From contig JAJRZS010000051.1 of NCBI GenBank assembly GCA_024275135.1, positions 1 through 39,635 of the forward strand: a stretch of DNA of 39,635 nt, read 5' to 3'. The notes beneath the pieces were generated by a model. That model ran no database searches. It saw nothing but the letters and a program-made list of their open reading frames with translations, and was not told the origin of the DNA. A program made the position numbers and the translations under genes. Below, one piece after another: positions 32,253-39,635 of the stretch. The DNA is from Planctomycetota bacterium. Its GTDB lineage: Bacteria > Planctomycetota > UBA1135. Every line of letters begins with the position of its first letter. Within the stretch, counting starts at the first letter, position 1.

Positions 32253-34141
32253 TCCGCCCAACGATCCAGACCATTCCAGAGAAAGATCCCCTGATCCTCC
32301 TTTAACCCATCCTCAATGGCCTTCGCCAGAGCCTCATCGTCCAATTCCTCGGCAAGCCTGGCGAGGCGTTTCATCGCTCCTTCGATGAAGCTGATTTCCT
32401 TGCCACGTACTTTGGGGAGGACCTTCTGTTCGATCTGGTCAGCTAAGGCGTAGCTCAATCCCGGAGTCCCAGATTCAGGATAGAGAAGGAGATAGCGTGC
32501 GATACCTTGGGCCCCACGGTGGCCAAGTGGTATACCAAGCTCAGCCATGATTTTGGCAAGTTGTTCGTGGATCCGCTCCTTGAACTCGTTCGGTAGTTCA
32601 GAGTTGGTGGGTTGTTGCCATCGACGCCAAACGTTATGGGCAAGTGGTGGTGCAGCGGCAAGCTTCTGTGTATCTGGTTGCGCCGTTTTTAGTTGAGTCG
32701 GCTTGCCAAAACGGAGCACCGTGGCCCTGTCGAGAACCTTGTCTGACAAAGAGAGGGTGGACTCGTCTTCGTTCATCGTGCCAGCGAAAAGAACGTTAGG
32801 GCCGGGATAGATGCGAACATCCGTTTTCAAACATCCTTCCTTCGTCCCACGATCCAAGGGAATCTCGAGCGGAATCTCGACTTTGATGCGCTCTTCTTCG
32901 ATCCCCGGGTCGATGGTACGACGTAGTTCCAAGCGACTGAGCAGCTCGGAAAAATAATACTCGATGCGAGCCAAGTTCATCTCGTCTAGAAGGACGAGGA
33001 GTACTTGATTCTCCAGGACGGGAGCGACTTCGGGCGGCCGGTCGTAAGGGGTGAACTGGAGCAAAGCCCGCGCAAGAGGCGTAGCCTTGTACTTGTGCTC
33101 CATATAGTTGTAGAAGCCGAATAGATCCTGCGGCGAATTCCAGGACGGCTGGACCGGCAAATTCAGGAAGTGCAGCCCCATGCACTTCGCATACACAGCG
33201 GGCAACAAACTCTTGCCTGTGCCGCTGATTCCAGCGAGGACGGTGAGTGGCGAGATGTCCTGGATTTTGAGTGCCGTGTGGAAAGCGTAGAGTGTTCTTC
33301 TCGGCAGGCGGATGCCCACATTGTCGAGCTGCTGTTCCATGCCCTGGAGCCGCTCCTCTTCATCTTTTGATCCGCCTGAAGACTCAGAGCCCATAAAGTA
33401 GGGCTGGAGGAGATCCTCGCAAGGGTCGTGACCATCCGTTATCCCTCCGGCTTCCTTATACGATTCATTCAACCCTTCGATGGCCTCGAGAAGTCGATCC
33501 TTGTCCTGCCGAAGGGCCTCTACCGTGCCCGAGAGTTCCGCCTGCTCTTGAAGGAGATCCCGAATGTCTTCCTCGGCCTCCCGAATTGAGCCGCGAAGCT
33601 CATGGTTGCTCGCCGCGAGGTCCTCATTCTGTTCTTTCAGTGCAGGCAGCTTCCGCACCAACTCATCGTACTCCTGGCGCATTTCCTCAAGCCCCTGCAG
33701 CGACTCTTGGAAATCGGCTACCTTTTTCTGAACGGTGCTGAGCTCGGCCTCCTTTTGAGAGAGAGCTTCATTGAAAGTGCGCACCGATTCCTCCAGTTCT
33801 TGACGCTGCCGGCGCGCCTCCTCCAGCTTGCGGTACTCCTCGTCCACCTGCTTGAGCTCCTCTTTCTTGGCAGCGATTTCCTCTTCCTTTTCGGCAAGCC
33901 AATTCGCCCATTCCTCTCCGTTGCGGATGTCCTCCTGGGCTGCCCTCAATTCCTGCTGGATTTCATCGATCTTGCTTTCAATGGCTTCGCGCTCAAGCTC
34001 CAAGGCTTCGATGCTGCGAATGATAGGCAGTTTCGGTAGTTCTCTCCGGTAGCGAACACCGAGCCAGGCGGTCCAGCCGACCAGGGCGACGGTCGTGGCC
34101 GTTCCAAGGATCGAGAAATAGAGCATGTTGTCCCAGCTCAT
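32249..34141 (-). CDS. Membrane-anchored coiled-coil McrB-like AAA+ ATPase
   Basis: A 630-residue protein; the start overlaps the upstream stop (ATGA). One N-terminal transmembrane helix (about 7-28, LYFSILGTATTVALVGWTAW) is followed by a long coiled coil (about 45-230, continuous Glu/Lys/Leu heptads). The AAA+ domain (about 275-500) has Walker A GISGTGKS (304-311), Walker B VLLVLLDEMNLARIEYYFSE (380-399), the McrB-clade motif GTMNEDES (454-461) and SDKVLDRA (466-473). The MNEDE form differs from MNTADR of E. coli McrB, so nucleotide preference (GTP or ATP) is open. Predicted topology puts the hexamer on the inner face of the membrane at the end of a stalk. The next gene encodes its McrC-like partner. 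Confidence 0.87.
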   Translation of the reverse strand: MSWDNMLYFSILGTATTVALVGWTAWLGVRYRRELPKLPIIRSIEALELEREAIESKIDEIQQELRAAQEDIRNGEEWANWLAEKEEEIAAKKEELKQVDEEYRKLEEARRQRQELEESVRTFNEALSQKEAELSTVQKKVADFQESLQGLEEMRQEYDELVRKLPALKEQNEDLAASNHELRGSIREAEEDIRDLLQEQAELSGTVEALRQDKDRLLEAIEGLNESYKEAGGITDGHDPCEDLLQPYFMGSESSGGSKDEEERLQGMEQQLDNVGIRLPRRTLYAFHTALKIQDISPLTVLAGISGTGKSLLPAVYAKCMGLHFLNLPVQPSWNSPQDLFGFYNYMEHKYKATPLARALLQFTPYDRPPEVAPVLENQVLLVLLDEMNLARIEYYFSELLSRLELRRTIDPGIEEERIKVEIPLEIPLDRGTKEGCLKTDVRIYPGPNVLFAGTMNEDESTLSLSDKVLDRATVLRFGKPTQLKTAQPDTQKLAAAPPLAHNVWRRWQQPTNSELPNEFKERIHEQLAKIMAELGIPLGHRGAQGIARYLLLYPESGTPGLSYALADQIEQKVLPKVRGKEISFIEGAMKRLARLAEELDDEALAKAIEDGLKEDQGIFLWNGLDRWAE

Positions 34142-35733
34142 TGCGACTCCTCCTCTTTCGCCGAGTTCTCGGGGGACGGCTGAGGCAGCTCCTGAAGGAA
34201 GGAGGCGAGCCGCTCCGCGACCAGCAGGAGGGTCGAGGACAGTTCCGACTGCGCTTTCTGGCTCTGGTCCAGGGTCGCTGCGAGGCTCCGTCCGAGTTCC
34301 GAGCGTTGATCTTCGAGCTCTTGGATCTGCGCTCGGAGCTCGGCCTCCCGGGTCTCGAGTTCTTGGATCCGTGTCGTTCTAGCCACGAGGTCAGCCTTAC
34401 GTTGCTCAAGGACGGCAACCTCCGCCCGGCGCTCGGCAAGTCGCTGGTCCAGATTTGCAACCGAGTCCTCCAAAGAGCGCTCCTCTGCCTTGAGGTCGCG
34501 GACCGCAGCCGCGAGGCGGGTCTCATCCTTATGAGTCGCTTCCACCTTAGATGCCAGTTTCGCCTCCTCCAGATTATGTGCAGTTACCTGCTCTTCCAGG
34601 CTTTTGCGGGAGGTTTGGAAATCCCGGATATCCTGGCGGAGCGCGTCGCGCTCGCCGGAGAGGTCCTTGAGTTGGCTTGCCAGAGAGGCCTTCTGGTTTT
34701 CCAAAGAGGCGATGCTCGAGCGAAGAGTAGACTCCTCGCTCCGCAGGGTGGTGATGGAGGCGCGCAGGATTTCCGTCTCACTAACGATATTATTCGCTTC
34801 TCGTAGATCGGGTTGAACTGCTGCGAGCTGACGGTTCGTGTCGAGAAGGGACTGCTGGGCCTGGGCGAGGTCTTTGCGAGCAGTCTCAAGGTCAGAGCGG
34901 AGCGCGTCGCGCTCGCCGGAGAGGTCCTTGAGTTGGCTTAGCAGAGAGGACTTCCGGTTCTCCAGAGAGGTAATGCTCGCCCGAAGAGTGGACTCCTCAC
35001 TCCGCAGGGTGGTGATGGAGGCGCGCAGTGTCTCCGCCTCGCTAACGATGTCCTTCGCTTCCCGCAGATCGGGCTGAACCTCCGCGAGCTGACGGTTCGT
35101 GTCGAGAAGGGACTGCTGGACCTGGGCGAGATCCTTGCGGGTGGTCTCGAGGTCGGAGCGGAGCTGGGCGAGGCTCGCCTGAAGGAGTCCCTGCTCCGCC
35201 TTCGCAGCGTCCACGCGGGCGAGCAGGTCGGACTCCTGGCCGCCTAGCTCCTGCAGGGTTTGGAGGAGCTGAGACCGCTCCTCCTCGAGGTCTGCGATGA
35301 TGGCCCTCGCGCCGTCTAGTTCACTGAAGAGCTTCGTAGTAGCCGCCTGGGCCTCCGCCTCCTTGCGTTGTGCTTCGGCGAGGCGGCTACGGGTGGCGCG
35401 GAGTTCTGCCTGAACTGCCGCCAGGTTCCCCTCAGCCTGCTCGCGCTCCGAAACGGCGCTCGCCGCTGCGGCGCGCGAGGCCGACAGGCGTTCCTGCAGT
35501 TCGTCCAGCTCGGCCCGGGCGTGGTCGCGCGCTTCCTGGGTCGCTTCCCAGTGGGCCTGCTCGTGGCTGAAGCCGACGAGAGAGCGCAGGCTGGCAATTT
35601 GGCCGAGGAATGCAAAGGCGCCGAGAGCGACCATGCCCAATACGAATCTCCAGGGCATGGGGAGTTCGACGGCTTCCGCCCCAGCGGAACTCGCTATAGG
35701 TTCTTCATTAATTCCTTGATTTGGTGTAAGCAT
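34138..35733 (-). CDS. Membrane-anchored long coiled-coil protein with an internal 87-residue duplication
   Basis: A 531-residue protein with one transmembrane helix (about 28-50, WRFVLGMVALGAFAFLGQIA). Nearly all the remainder to residue ~515 is coiled coil (heptads such as LRSDLETTRKDLAQVQQSLL). Residues 194-280 and 281-367 are near-identical copies, each with RKDLAQ, SLLDTNRQLA, QPDLREA, SITTLRSEESTLR and QLKDLSGERDALR. No enzymatic motif is present. The start overlaps the helicase-nuclease 3' end by 40 bp, and M26 (ATG 35658) is an alternative start. The same TM-plus-stalk layout in the next gene suggests the two proteins pair as a membrane-tethered scaffold that positions the effector or measures distance. 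That role is inferred. Confidence 0.85.
   Translation of the reverse strand: MLTPNQGINEEPIASSAGAEAVELPMPWRFVLGMVALGAFAFLGQIASLRSLVGFSHEQAHWEATQEARDHARAELDELQERLSASRAAAASAVSEREQAEGNLAAVQAELRATRSRLAEAQRKEAEAQAATTKLFSELDGARAIIADLEEERSQLLQTLQELGGQESDLLARVDAAKAEQGLLQASLAQLRSDLETTRKDLAQVQQSLLDTNRQLAEVQPDLREAKDIVSEAETLRASITTLRSEESTLRASITSLENRKSSLLSQLKDLSGERDALRSDLETARKDLAQAQQSLLDTNRQLAAVQPDLREANNIVSETEILRASITTLRSEESTLRSSIASLENQKASLASQLKDLSGERDALRQDIRDFQTSRKSLEEQVTAHNLEEAKLASKVEATHKDETRLAAAVRDLKAEERSLEDSVANLDQRLAERRAEVAVLEQRKADLVARTTRIQELETREAELRAQIQELEDQRSELGRSLAATLDQSQKAQSELSSTLLLVAERLASFLQELPQPSPENSAKEEESQ
34633..35154 (-). repeat. Two tandem 261-bp repeats inside the coiled-coil gene
   Basis: Units 34894-35154 and 34633-34893 encode the 87-residue duplicated coiled-coil segment. 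Long stretches are identical at DNA level, for example GCGTCGCGCTCGCCGGAGAG near 34640 and again near 34908. The near-identity implies a recent in-frame duplication. The unit length is not a multiple of seven residues plus nothing (87 = 12x7+3), which would shift the heptad phase. Confidence 0.9.
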
Positions 35734-38700
35734 TGGTCTATGTCCTCACGGAGTTCGTAAACCCAGAAGCGCTGGACGGCCCAGCCGTTAGCACGAAGAA
35801 TCAAATCCCTTCGCAGATCCTCGGCGCGCAGATTTCCATCACGGTCTCTGTGATAGGTTTCGCCATCTACCTCGATATTCAATTTCCTTCCGTCTCGGAG
35901 GAAGATGGCAAAGTCGAGGTAGAATCCGCAGGTTGGGTACTGCTGACGGAACTCGATTCCGGCCTGATGCAGGGCCTCGGCCAGCTTGGGCTCCCAGACC
36001 GGCCCGACAAGATCCCACCGTACTTCCTCTTCCCGCGTCTCGCGGCAACAATCCGCCGCGGCGGCGAGGTGCTGCAACACTGGGATGCCGCAACCTTGTG
36101 CCCAATCGAGGTCGCCGAAAACGTGGAGCAGTAGCTTCGCCCGGCTGACCGCAACGTTGAAGCGGTTCAGGTCGCGCTTGTAGAAATGCGGGGTCGCGTT
36201 CTCTTCGTCCCCGCCGCCGACCAAGCCGAATAGGATTACGTCCTTCTCGCCACCCTGGAAACCGTCGGCGGTGTCCGCAACGAAGGCCCAGGATTCCAGG
36301 CACTTTGGGCCAAGGAGGCGGTAAGCCGCGTCGCGAATTCGCTTGGCATGCTCCCGGAAGGGGGTTACGACCCCGACGCAGCCGTCGAATCCCCGTTGAG
36401 CGAGGTTCGCCAACTCCTCCACGATGGCTTCCACCTGGGGCGGGTGCCAACGGCTCCCATTCACGGTCGTCGAACCACCGGGGACATGAGTCCAGCGGAT
36501 GCCGCCTGCTCCATCGTCAAGGTTGAGTGCAGAGGTTCGCAGAACAAGCTTGCCGCCGTAGAACTCTCGGCTGAAGAATTCAGCGATGGCAGGGTGGCAC
36601 CGGAAGTGTTCCCGAAGCAGAATGGGGCGACGCCCTTGGATGATGAGGGCGTCGTGGGCCAAGTCGTAGGCGGACCTGCCCGAATGGGCAAATCGCGTGA
36701 AGGCCTGATCCTGGATACCGTGCTTGCGCCGCAGGGCTTCCTCCCGTGCCAGTCCCAACGATCCGACGGGCCGGAGTTGCTGGGGATCTCCCACAAACAG
36801 TGCCCGCCGTGCCCGGAAGAGAAGGGGCAGGACGGACGCCGGGTCACATTGGCCTGCTTCGTCGATGACGGCAAGGTCGAAGGCGCCTGCAACCCGCGGG
36901 ACTTGGCGGTTGACGGAGAGATTCGTGATGACCCACAGCGGCAGACCGGGCAAGAGTTCCTCGAAGTGCTCCCGCGCGAGAGCGTCCAGGCGCCTACGGC
37001 TACCCCGAGCTCCACGACCGGAGTGCTGTTCGTTGCGCATGGGTAGCAGGAGGTCGGGCCGGGAGCGCACCCGATCGGCCCAGGCCGACGGCAGAGCGGG
37101 CAGCGACTCGAGGACGACATCCACTTGCGCTGCCAGACCACCGAACATTGCTTCGCCCAACTCCGTTGGGCTTGGAATCCGCTGAAGCATGGCCTCTAGT
37201 TCGTCACGGCGGAGGTAGCAGGCTTGCCAGCGGGCAACAATTACCAGATCCTCCAGGCGGTGCATGCGGTCTCCGTGCGGGCCTCCGCGCGCCTTAGCTA
37301 GAACGCGCCGACGCCGAGGAAGAGAAAGTAGGCGGCGGGGGTGCCACCAGGGCAGACGGCCGAACCCACATAGCCACAGGATCTCCTCCGGCCCGCCCTC
37401 GAGACGGACGTCGCGGGCGGCCCCTTCCCACTCGGCCCCCTCCTCCGTGAGTTCCCGCAAGCGCTGGTTGACGAGGGCGAGTTCATCTCGGCCCTGGTAG
37501 ACGCGGGATAGAGCATGGGCCCGCTCCTCGGTCTCTGCCTCCAGGGCGGCGATCCGCTCCCGCAGGTCCGCCAGATCGACGGGGTCCTCGGGGGGAGGGG
37601 CGTCTAGGTTGCCGACGAGGAGGCCGACCCAATGGGTGTTGCGCTCGCGCGTGCGGAGGTCGGCCACCAAGCAAGGTTCATCTTCGCCGAGGTCCAGTGG
37701 GTGAGCGACGGCATCTACCGCGCGATGGTTGCGGCTAGCGAACACACAACTCCCACCATTGACTCCAAGGGAGAGTAACGCGCTTCGAACGACAGTACTC
37801 TTGCCGGTTCCTGGGGGCCCCTGGACCACCGCCAGCAATTCGGTGAGTGCCTCCTCGACGACCTGCCGCTGCTCTGGATTCAGTGCGGCGACCTGGGCGA
37901 CGGCCGCCCCTTCTAGCGCCGATGGGGCTGGGAGGTCTGGAAACTCGCCGGGAAGTAGAGAGACCAACGCGGTCTGTGCGAGCTCTGTGTCCGTCGCCTT
38001 AGCGATTGCACGCAAGTCCTCGACGAGTCCCTTGGAATAAGAGGAAAGATCCTCCTCGAAGGCGAGGATCCGCGGGTAGATGCCCGGCTCGCGCACCTCG
38101 GAGAGATCCCGCGGCCGCGACGGTTTGCGGAGGCTGCGCTCCTCAGGCCACGGCCAGTCCCTGATCCGCGTTTGGAGGGCCTCCCAGCACTTGGAGAGAT
38201 CGCGAACCTCCAGCGGTCGGGGTACCCCCGAATCGTCTTCCTCCAGGAAGCCCAGCTGGATCAGGAGGTCGTCCTTGAGGTCTTCCTCAGCTGATGAAAA
38301 CAGCGCGTCCAGCCAGTCGAGGTTGACCTGCACGCTGCCTTCGAGGGTAAAGCCTATCTCTTGCGGTAGGCGCTTGGGCTTTGTATGGATCAGGAATATC
38401 GGAAGCCAGACTCGGTCGATTCCTCGCTTTCGCCGGGGAAGTTCCACCAAGTGCAGGGGACCGCAGAACACGATACGTTGGTCCTGGGAACGCCACGAGG
38501 TGAAGGGGAGGGCGTCGCGTGGAATCTCCACGCCGTCGTGGGCGAGCAGGAACCAGTCGATGGGTGCCGTGACTTCCATGCGCAGCCGGGCATCCCCTGG
38601 CTCCAGACTCAGCTTGCTGGAAGCCAGCTCCTTGGCAGCCTCGGCGTGGAAGGCACAGATCCGCCGCAGGACGTCAAACCCATGCGGCGGAGGAGCGTGT

Positions 38701-38945
38701 GCGGTTCTCTCTTTGGAATTCTCGGTGCCGCTCCCGCAAAGCCGTCGCGGCTCTCGCTCCAACCACCGCCACCGTCCCCCTGCCTTTTCGACCAGCCCCT
38801 GTTGCTGCAGGCCAGCAAGGATACGGCATGTGTCTGGGCCCCGCAGCCCGATCCTGCGGCGAATCGCCCGGTCAGGTAGCCCACGCGGATGCTTGGCGAG
38901 GAGCTCAGCAACAACACGATGGGGGTCACGGCAAGACGAGGGCAT
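35694..38945 (-). CDS. SF1 (Upf1-like) helicase fused to a C-terminal Vsr/DUF559-type nuclease
   Basis: A 1083-residue protein, first gene of the island operon; ATG 38945 is used because the longer frame starts with TTG. An N-terminal winged-helix-like segment (VVAELLAKHPRGLPDRAIRR) and a region of unknown fold precede the helicase. Its motifs are LNPEQRQVVEEAL, Walker A GPPGTGKST (about 376-384), DLAVIDEAGQCDPAS (motif II), GDPQQLRPVG (III), LLREHFRCHPAIAEFF (IV), DGFQGGEKDVILFG (V) and RFNVAVSRAK (VI). A coiled-coil insert lies between motifs I and II. The last ~100 residues form a PD-(D/E)xK nuclease with WEPKLAEALHQAGIEF, GFYLDFAIFL and LNIEVDGETYH (catalytic Glu, Asp and E-x-D), ending NGWAVQRFWVYELRED. 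It is probably the effector that unwinds and cuts foreign nucleic acid. Confidence 0.92.
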   Translation of the reverse strand: MPSSCRDPHRVVAELLAKHPRGLPDRAIRRRIGLRGPDTCRILAGLQQQGLVEKAGGRWRWLEREPRRLCGSGTENSKERTAHAPPPHGFDVLRRICAFHAEAAKELASSKLSLEPGDARLRMEVTAPIDWFLLAHDGVEIPRDALPFTSWRSQDQRIVFCGPLHLVELPRRKRGIDRVWLPIFLIHTKPKRLPQEIGFTLEGSVQVNLDWLDALFSSAEEDLKDDLLIQLGFLEEDDSGVPRPLEVRDLSKCWEALQTRIRDWPWPEERSLRKPSRPRDLSEVREPGIYPRILAFEEDLSSYSKGLVEDLRAIAKATDTELAQTALVSLLPGEFPDLPAPSALEGAAVAQVAALNPEQRQVVEEALTELLAVVQGPPGTGKSTVVRSALLSLGVNGGSCVFASRNHRAVDAVAHPLDLGEDEPCLVADLRTRERNTHWVGLLVGNLDAPPPEDPVDLADLRERIAALEAETEERAHALSRVYQGRDELALVNQRLRELTEEGAEWEGAARDVRLEGGPEEILWLCGFGRLPWWHPRRLLSLPRRRRVLAKARGGPHGDRMHRLEDLVIVARWQACYLRRDELEAMLQRIPSPTELGEAMFGGLAAQVDVVLESLPALPSAWADRVRSRPDLLLPMRNEQHSGRGARGSRRRLDALAREHFEELLPGLPLWVITNLSVNRQVPRVAGAFDLAVIDEAGQCDPASVLPLLFRARRALFVGDPQQLRPVGSLGLAREEALRRKHGIQDQAFTRFAHSGRSAYDLAHDALIIQGRRPILLREHFRCHPAIAEFFSREFYGGKLVLRTSALNLDDGAGGIRWTHVPGGSTTVNGSRWHPPQVEAIVEELANLAQRGFDGCVGVVTPFREHAKRIRDAAYRLLGPKCLESWAFVADTADGFQGGEKDVILFGLVGGGDEENATPHFYKRDLNRFNVAVSRAKLLLHVFGDLDWAQGCGIPVLQHLAAAADCCRETREEEVRWDLVGPVWEPKLAEALHQAGIEFRQQYPTCGFYLDFAIFLRDGRKLNIEVDGETYHRDRDGNLRAEDLRRDLILRANGWAVQRFWVYELREDIDQCLHQIKELMKNL

Positions 38946-38986
38946 GGGGCATGGGGGTGAGAGGGGTTTGGAGATACTACCAACGG

Positions 38987-39013
38987 CTCCCAATCATTGG
39001 AGTGGGCCTCCAA
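38987..39013. promoter_or_regulatory. Inverted-repeat operator candidate upstream of the island operon
   Basis: A perfect 6-5-6 palindrome TTGGAG-TGGGC-CTCCAA (38997-39013) is preceded by a third half-site CTCCCAA (38987-38993), about 45-65 bp upstream of the helicase start. Clustered half-sites of this kind fit a repressor operator. No regulator gene is present in the island. Confidence 0.35.
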
Positions 39014-39207
39014 GCCAAAATAGAACGTTGTTTCCAATACCAAAGACATAAGAGCACGCCGAACGCAGCAGCATGCAGATCCCCCTGCTGGTCAGGTAAA
39101 TGTGGGCACCCATACCGATCCCGTCCCAGATGTGGCGGAGCCAGGGCAAGGTCGCGTAATCATGACACTGTTTCAGCAACATAAAGAAAGCCAATGGCGA
39201 CATGATT

Positions 39208-39213
39208 TGTCAA
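39208..39213 (-). promoter_or_regulatory. Possible -35 element near the island's right end
   Basis: A consensus TTGACA occurs on the minus strand about 40 bp inside the right repeat and points towards the five-gene operon. No good -10 is found at 16-18 bp; TTTATG lies at 22 bp. It is the best -35 match before the operon but is not convincing alone. Confidence 0.25.
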
Positions 39214-39237
39214 ATGAGACCTGCCAAAATGCAGATT

Positions 39238-39279
39238 TTTGAATACTACGGAGTTTGCAGATTTTCTGCGACCTCAGCG
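39238..39279. repeat. Right direct repeat (attR-like), overlapping the hemY 3' end
   Basis: Copy of 27939-27980, with the 29-bp identical core at 39251-39279. It encodes the C-terminal EVAENLQT of hemY; the next codons are CCG TAG (Pro, stop) in place of CAG TAG in the left copy. Inside the core GAGTTTGCAGA and TCTGCGACCTC are imperfect inverted repeats (9 of 11 matching) around TTT, the form expected of a tyrosine-recombinase core site. Confidence 0.9.
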
Positions 39280-39635
39280 GCAACTTTTTGCGCCCGCGAC
39301 AAGACTGCATTCACACCGACTCCATGCAAGGAATCTCCGGCAAAAAACAAACCCATCCTCGACCGCTGAACGGCATCAAAGGCACCTACTCTTTCCAAAT
39401 GCCCCATGTTGTATTGAGGAATACCTCCCTCCACCCGCCGCAACCAAACACGCTCGGGATCACCAGAAATACCCAGCATTTTTCGAATCGGCTGTAGGCA
39501 TTCCCCTTGCAACTCCTGATCGGACAAAGATTCTGCGTCGGCATCGAAAGCCCCACCCATTAGAACCCGCAGCTGCACTTTTCCTTTTGGTGTTTGCTGT
39601 GGAAAAATACTACTGGCATATTGCACCCCCAAGGG
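39246..39635 (-). CDS. hemY: Protoporphyrinogen oxidase, C-terminal part (cut by window edge)
   Basis: The frame is open to the right window edge and ends at TAG 39248-39246, giving about 129 residues. VEGGIPQYNMGHLERVGAFD matches the conserved C-terminal segment of oxygen-dependent protoporphyrinogen oxidases (PQYxxGH). MGLFFAGDSLHGVGVNAVL is the C-terminal FAD-binding motif, where GVG(V/L)xxxxxSG is usual. The enzyme oxidises protoporphyrinogen IX to protoporphyrin IX in haem synthesis. Its last 10 codons are the island attachment repeat, so integration replaced the extreme 3' end without breaking the protein (final residue Gln changed to Pro). Confidence 0.85.
   Translation of the reverse strand, partial: PLGVQYASSIFPQQTPKGKVQLRVLMGGAFDADAESLSDQELQGECLQPIRKMLGISGDPERVWLRRVEGGIPQYNMGHLERVGAFDAVQRSRMGLFFAGDSLHGVGVNAVLSRAQKVAAEVAENLQTP

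Larger units (their letters stand above)
27952..39279. mobile_element. 11.3-kb genomic island integrated at the 3' end of hemY
   Basis: The interval is flanked by the 29-bp perfect direct repeats and contains a single five-gene minus-strand operon. The helicase end is visibly GC-richer than the hemY and PVC-fusion flanks. Deleting one repeat plus the interior rebuilds hemY directly upstream (35 nt) of the PVC fusion gene, a natural operon order. No integrase, transposase, replication or transfer gene is seen, so the element would need a recombinase supplied in trans or has lost its own. The interior gaps 27981-28195 (215 bp) and 38946-39237 (about 290 bp) hold no gene I can support. A 69-codon frame (39203-38994, minus) in the latter has hydrophobic parts but no recognisable features. 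Confidence 0.82.

Noticed and set aside
33602..34039. 145-codon plus-strand frame opposite the AAA+ coiled-coil region
   Set aside because: It is the Leu-rich antisense shadow of a Glu/Leu heptad coding sequence; no independent support.
34141..34806. 221-codon plus-strand frame opposite the coiled-coil gene
   Set aside because: Shadow of the repetitive coiled-coil gene; the apparent repeats come from the duplication on the other strand.
34633..35154. The tandem repeat read as a CRISPR array or non-coding satellite
   Set aside because: Two 261-bp units only, in frame within a clear coding sequence, with no short spacer structure.
36348..37046. 232-codon plus-strand frame opposite the helicase
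   Set aside because: High-GC antisense shadow of the helicase motifs; composition only.
38994..39203. 69-codon minus-strand frame in the leader of the island operon, considered as a small membrane protein or integrase fragment
   Set aside because: No recombinase motif (no R...HxxR...Y pattern) and no similarity I recognise; the hydrophobic stretches are weak and the frame is short.

Overview
The window looks like a chromosome segment of a Planctomycetota (PVC group) bacterium. The best evidence is a giant secreted fusion with a PVC-type haem-binding (CxxCH) dehydrogenase plus ThuA and SUMF1-like domains, next to a TAT-exported Gfo/Idh/MocA oxidoreductase and a sulfatase-fold protein. Weak or absent Shine-Dalgarno sites fit this. 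The phylum is an inference; no rRNA marker is present.

Layout. 1-4574: an aminotransferase tail, a secreted unknown, and a tightly overlapping minus-strand operon manA - rRNA pseudouridine synthase - HD phosphohydrolase. 4790-8526: an AT-richer stretch with a large exported repeat-domain protein, a frameshifted small exported protein and a broken PIN-domain gene. 8730-10902: a minus-strand operon rsmD - nagA - SprT-like protease, divergent from pdxJ and a GT4 glycosyltransferase (10926-12782). 12779-15326: two paralogous exported unknowns and a DUF456 membrane protein. 15432-19638: clpB translationally coupled to a two-gene ABC-2 exporter. 19644-27911: a GNAT protein and a membrane sulfatase-like protein with overlapping divergent start codons, then the oxidoreductase and the PVC fusion.

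27952-39279 is an 11.3-kb genomic island. It is bounded by a 29-bp perfect direct repeat (42 bp with 3 mismatches) that duplicates the 3' end of the protoporphyrinogen oxidase gene entering the window at its right edge. Removing one repeat plus the interior puts hemY 35 nt upstream of the PVC fusion gene. The island carries one minus-strand operon of five overlapping genes: an SF1 (Upf1-like) helicase with a C-terminal Vsr/DUF559-type nuclease, a membrane-anchored coiled-coil protein, a membrane-anchored coiled-coil McrB-like AAA+ ATPase, a DUF2357/McrC-like protein without a visible nuclease, and a degenerate Hsp70-like protein. No integrase is visible.

My reading is that this is a mobile anti-phage (type IV restriction-like) system. 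It resembles the coiled-coil McrBC (CoCoNuT) class but has an unusual Hsp70-like subunit, two membrane-anchored coiled-coil subunits and its nuclease placed on the helicase. This is the most interesting part of the window.
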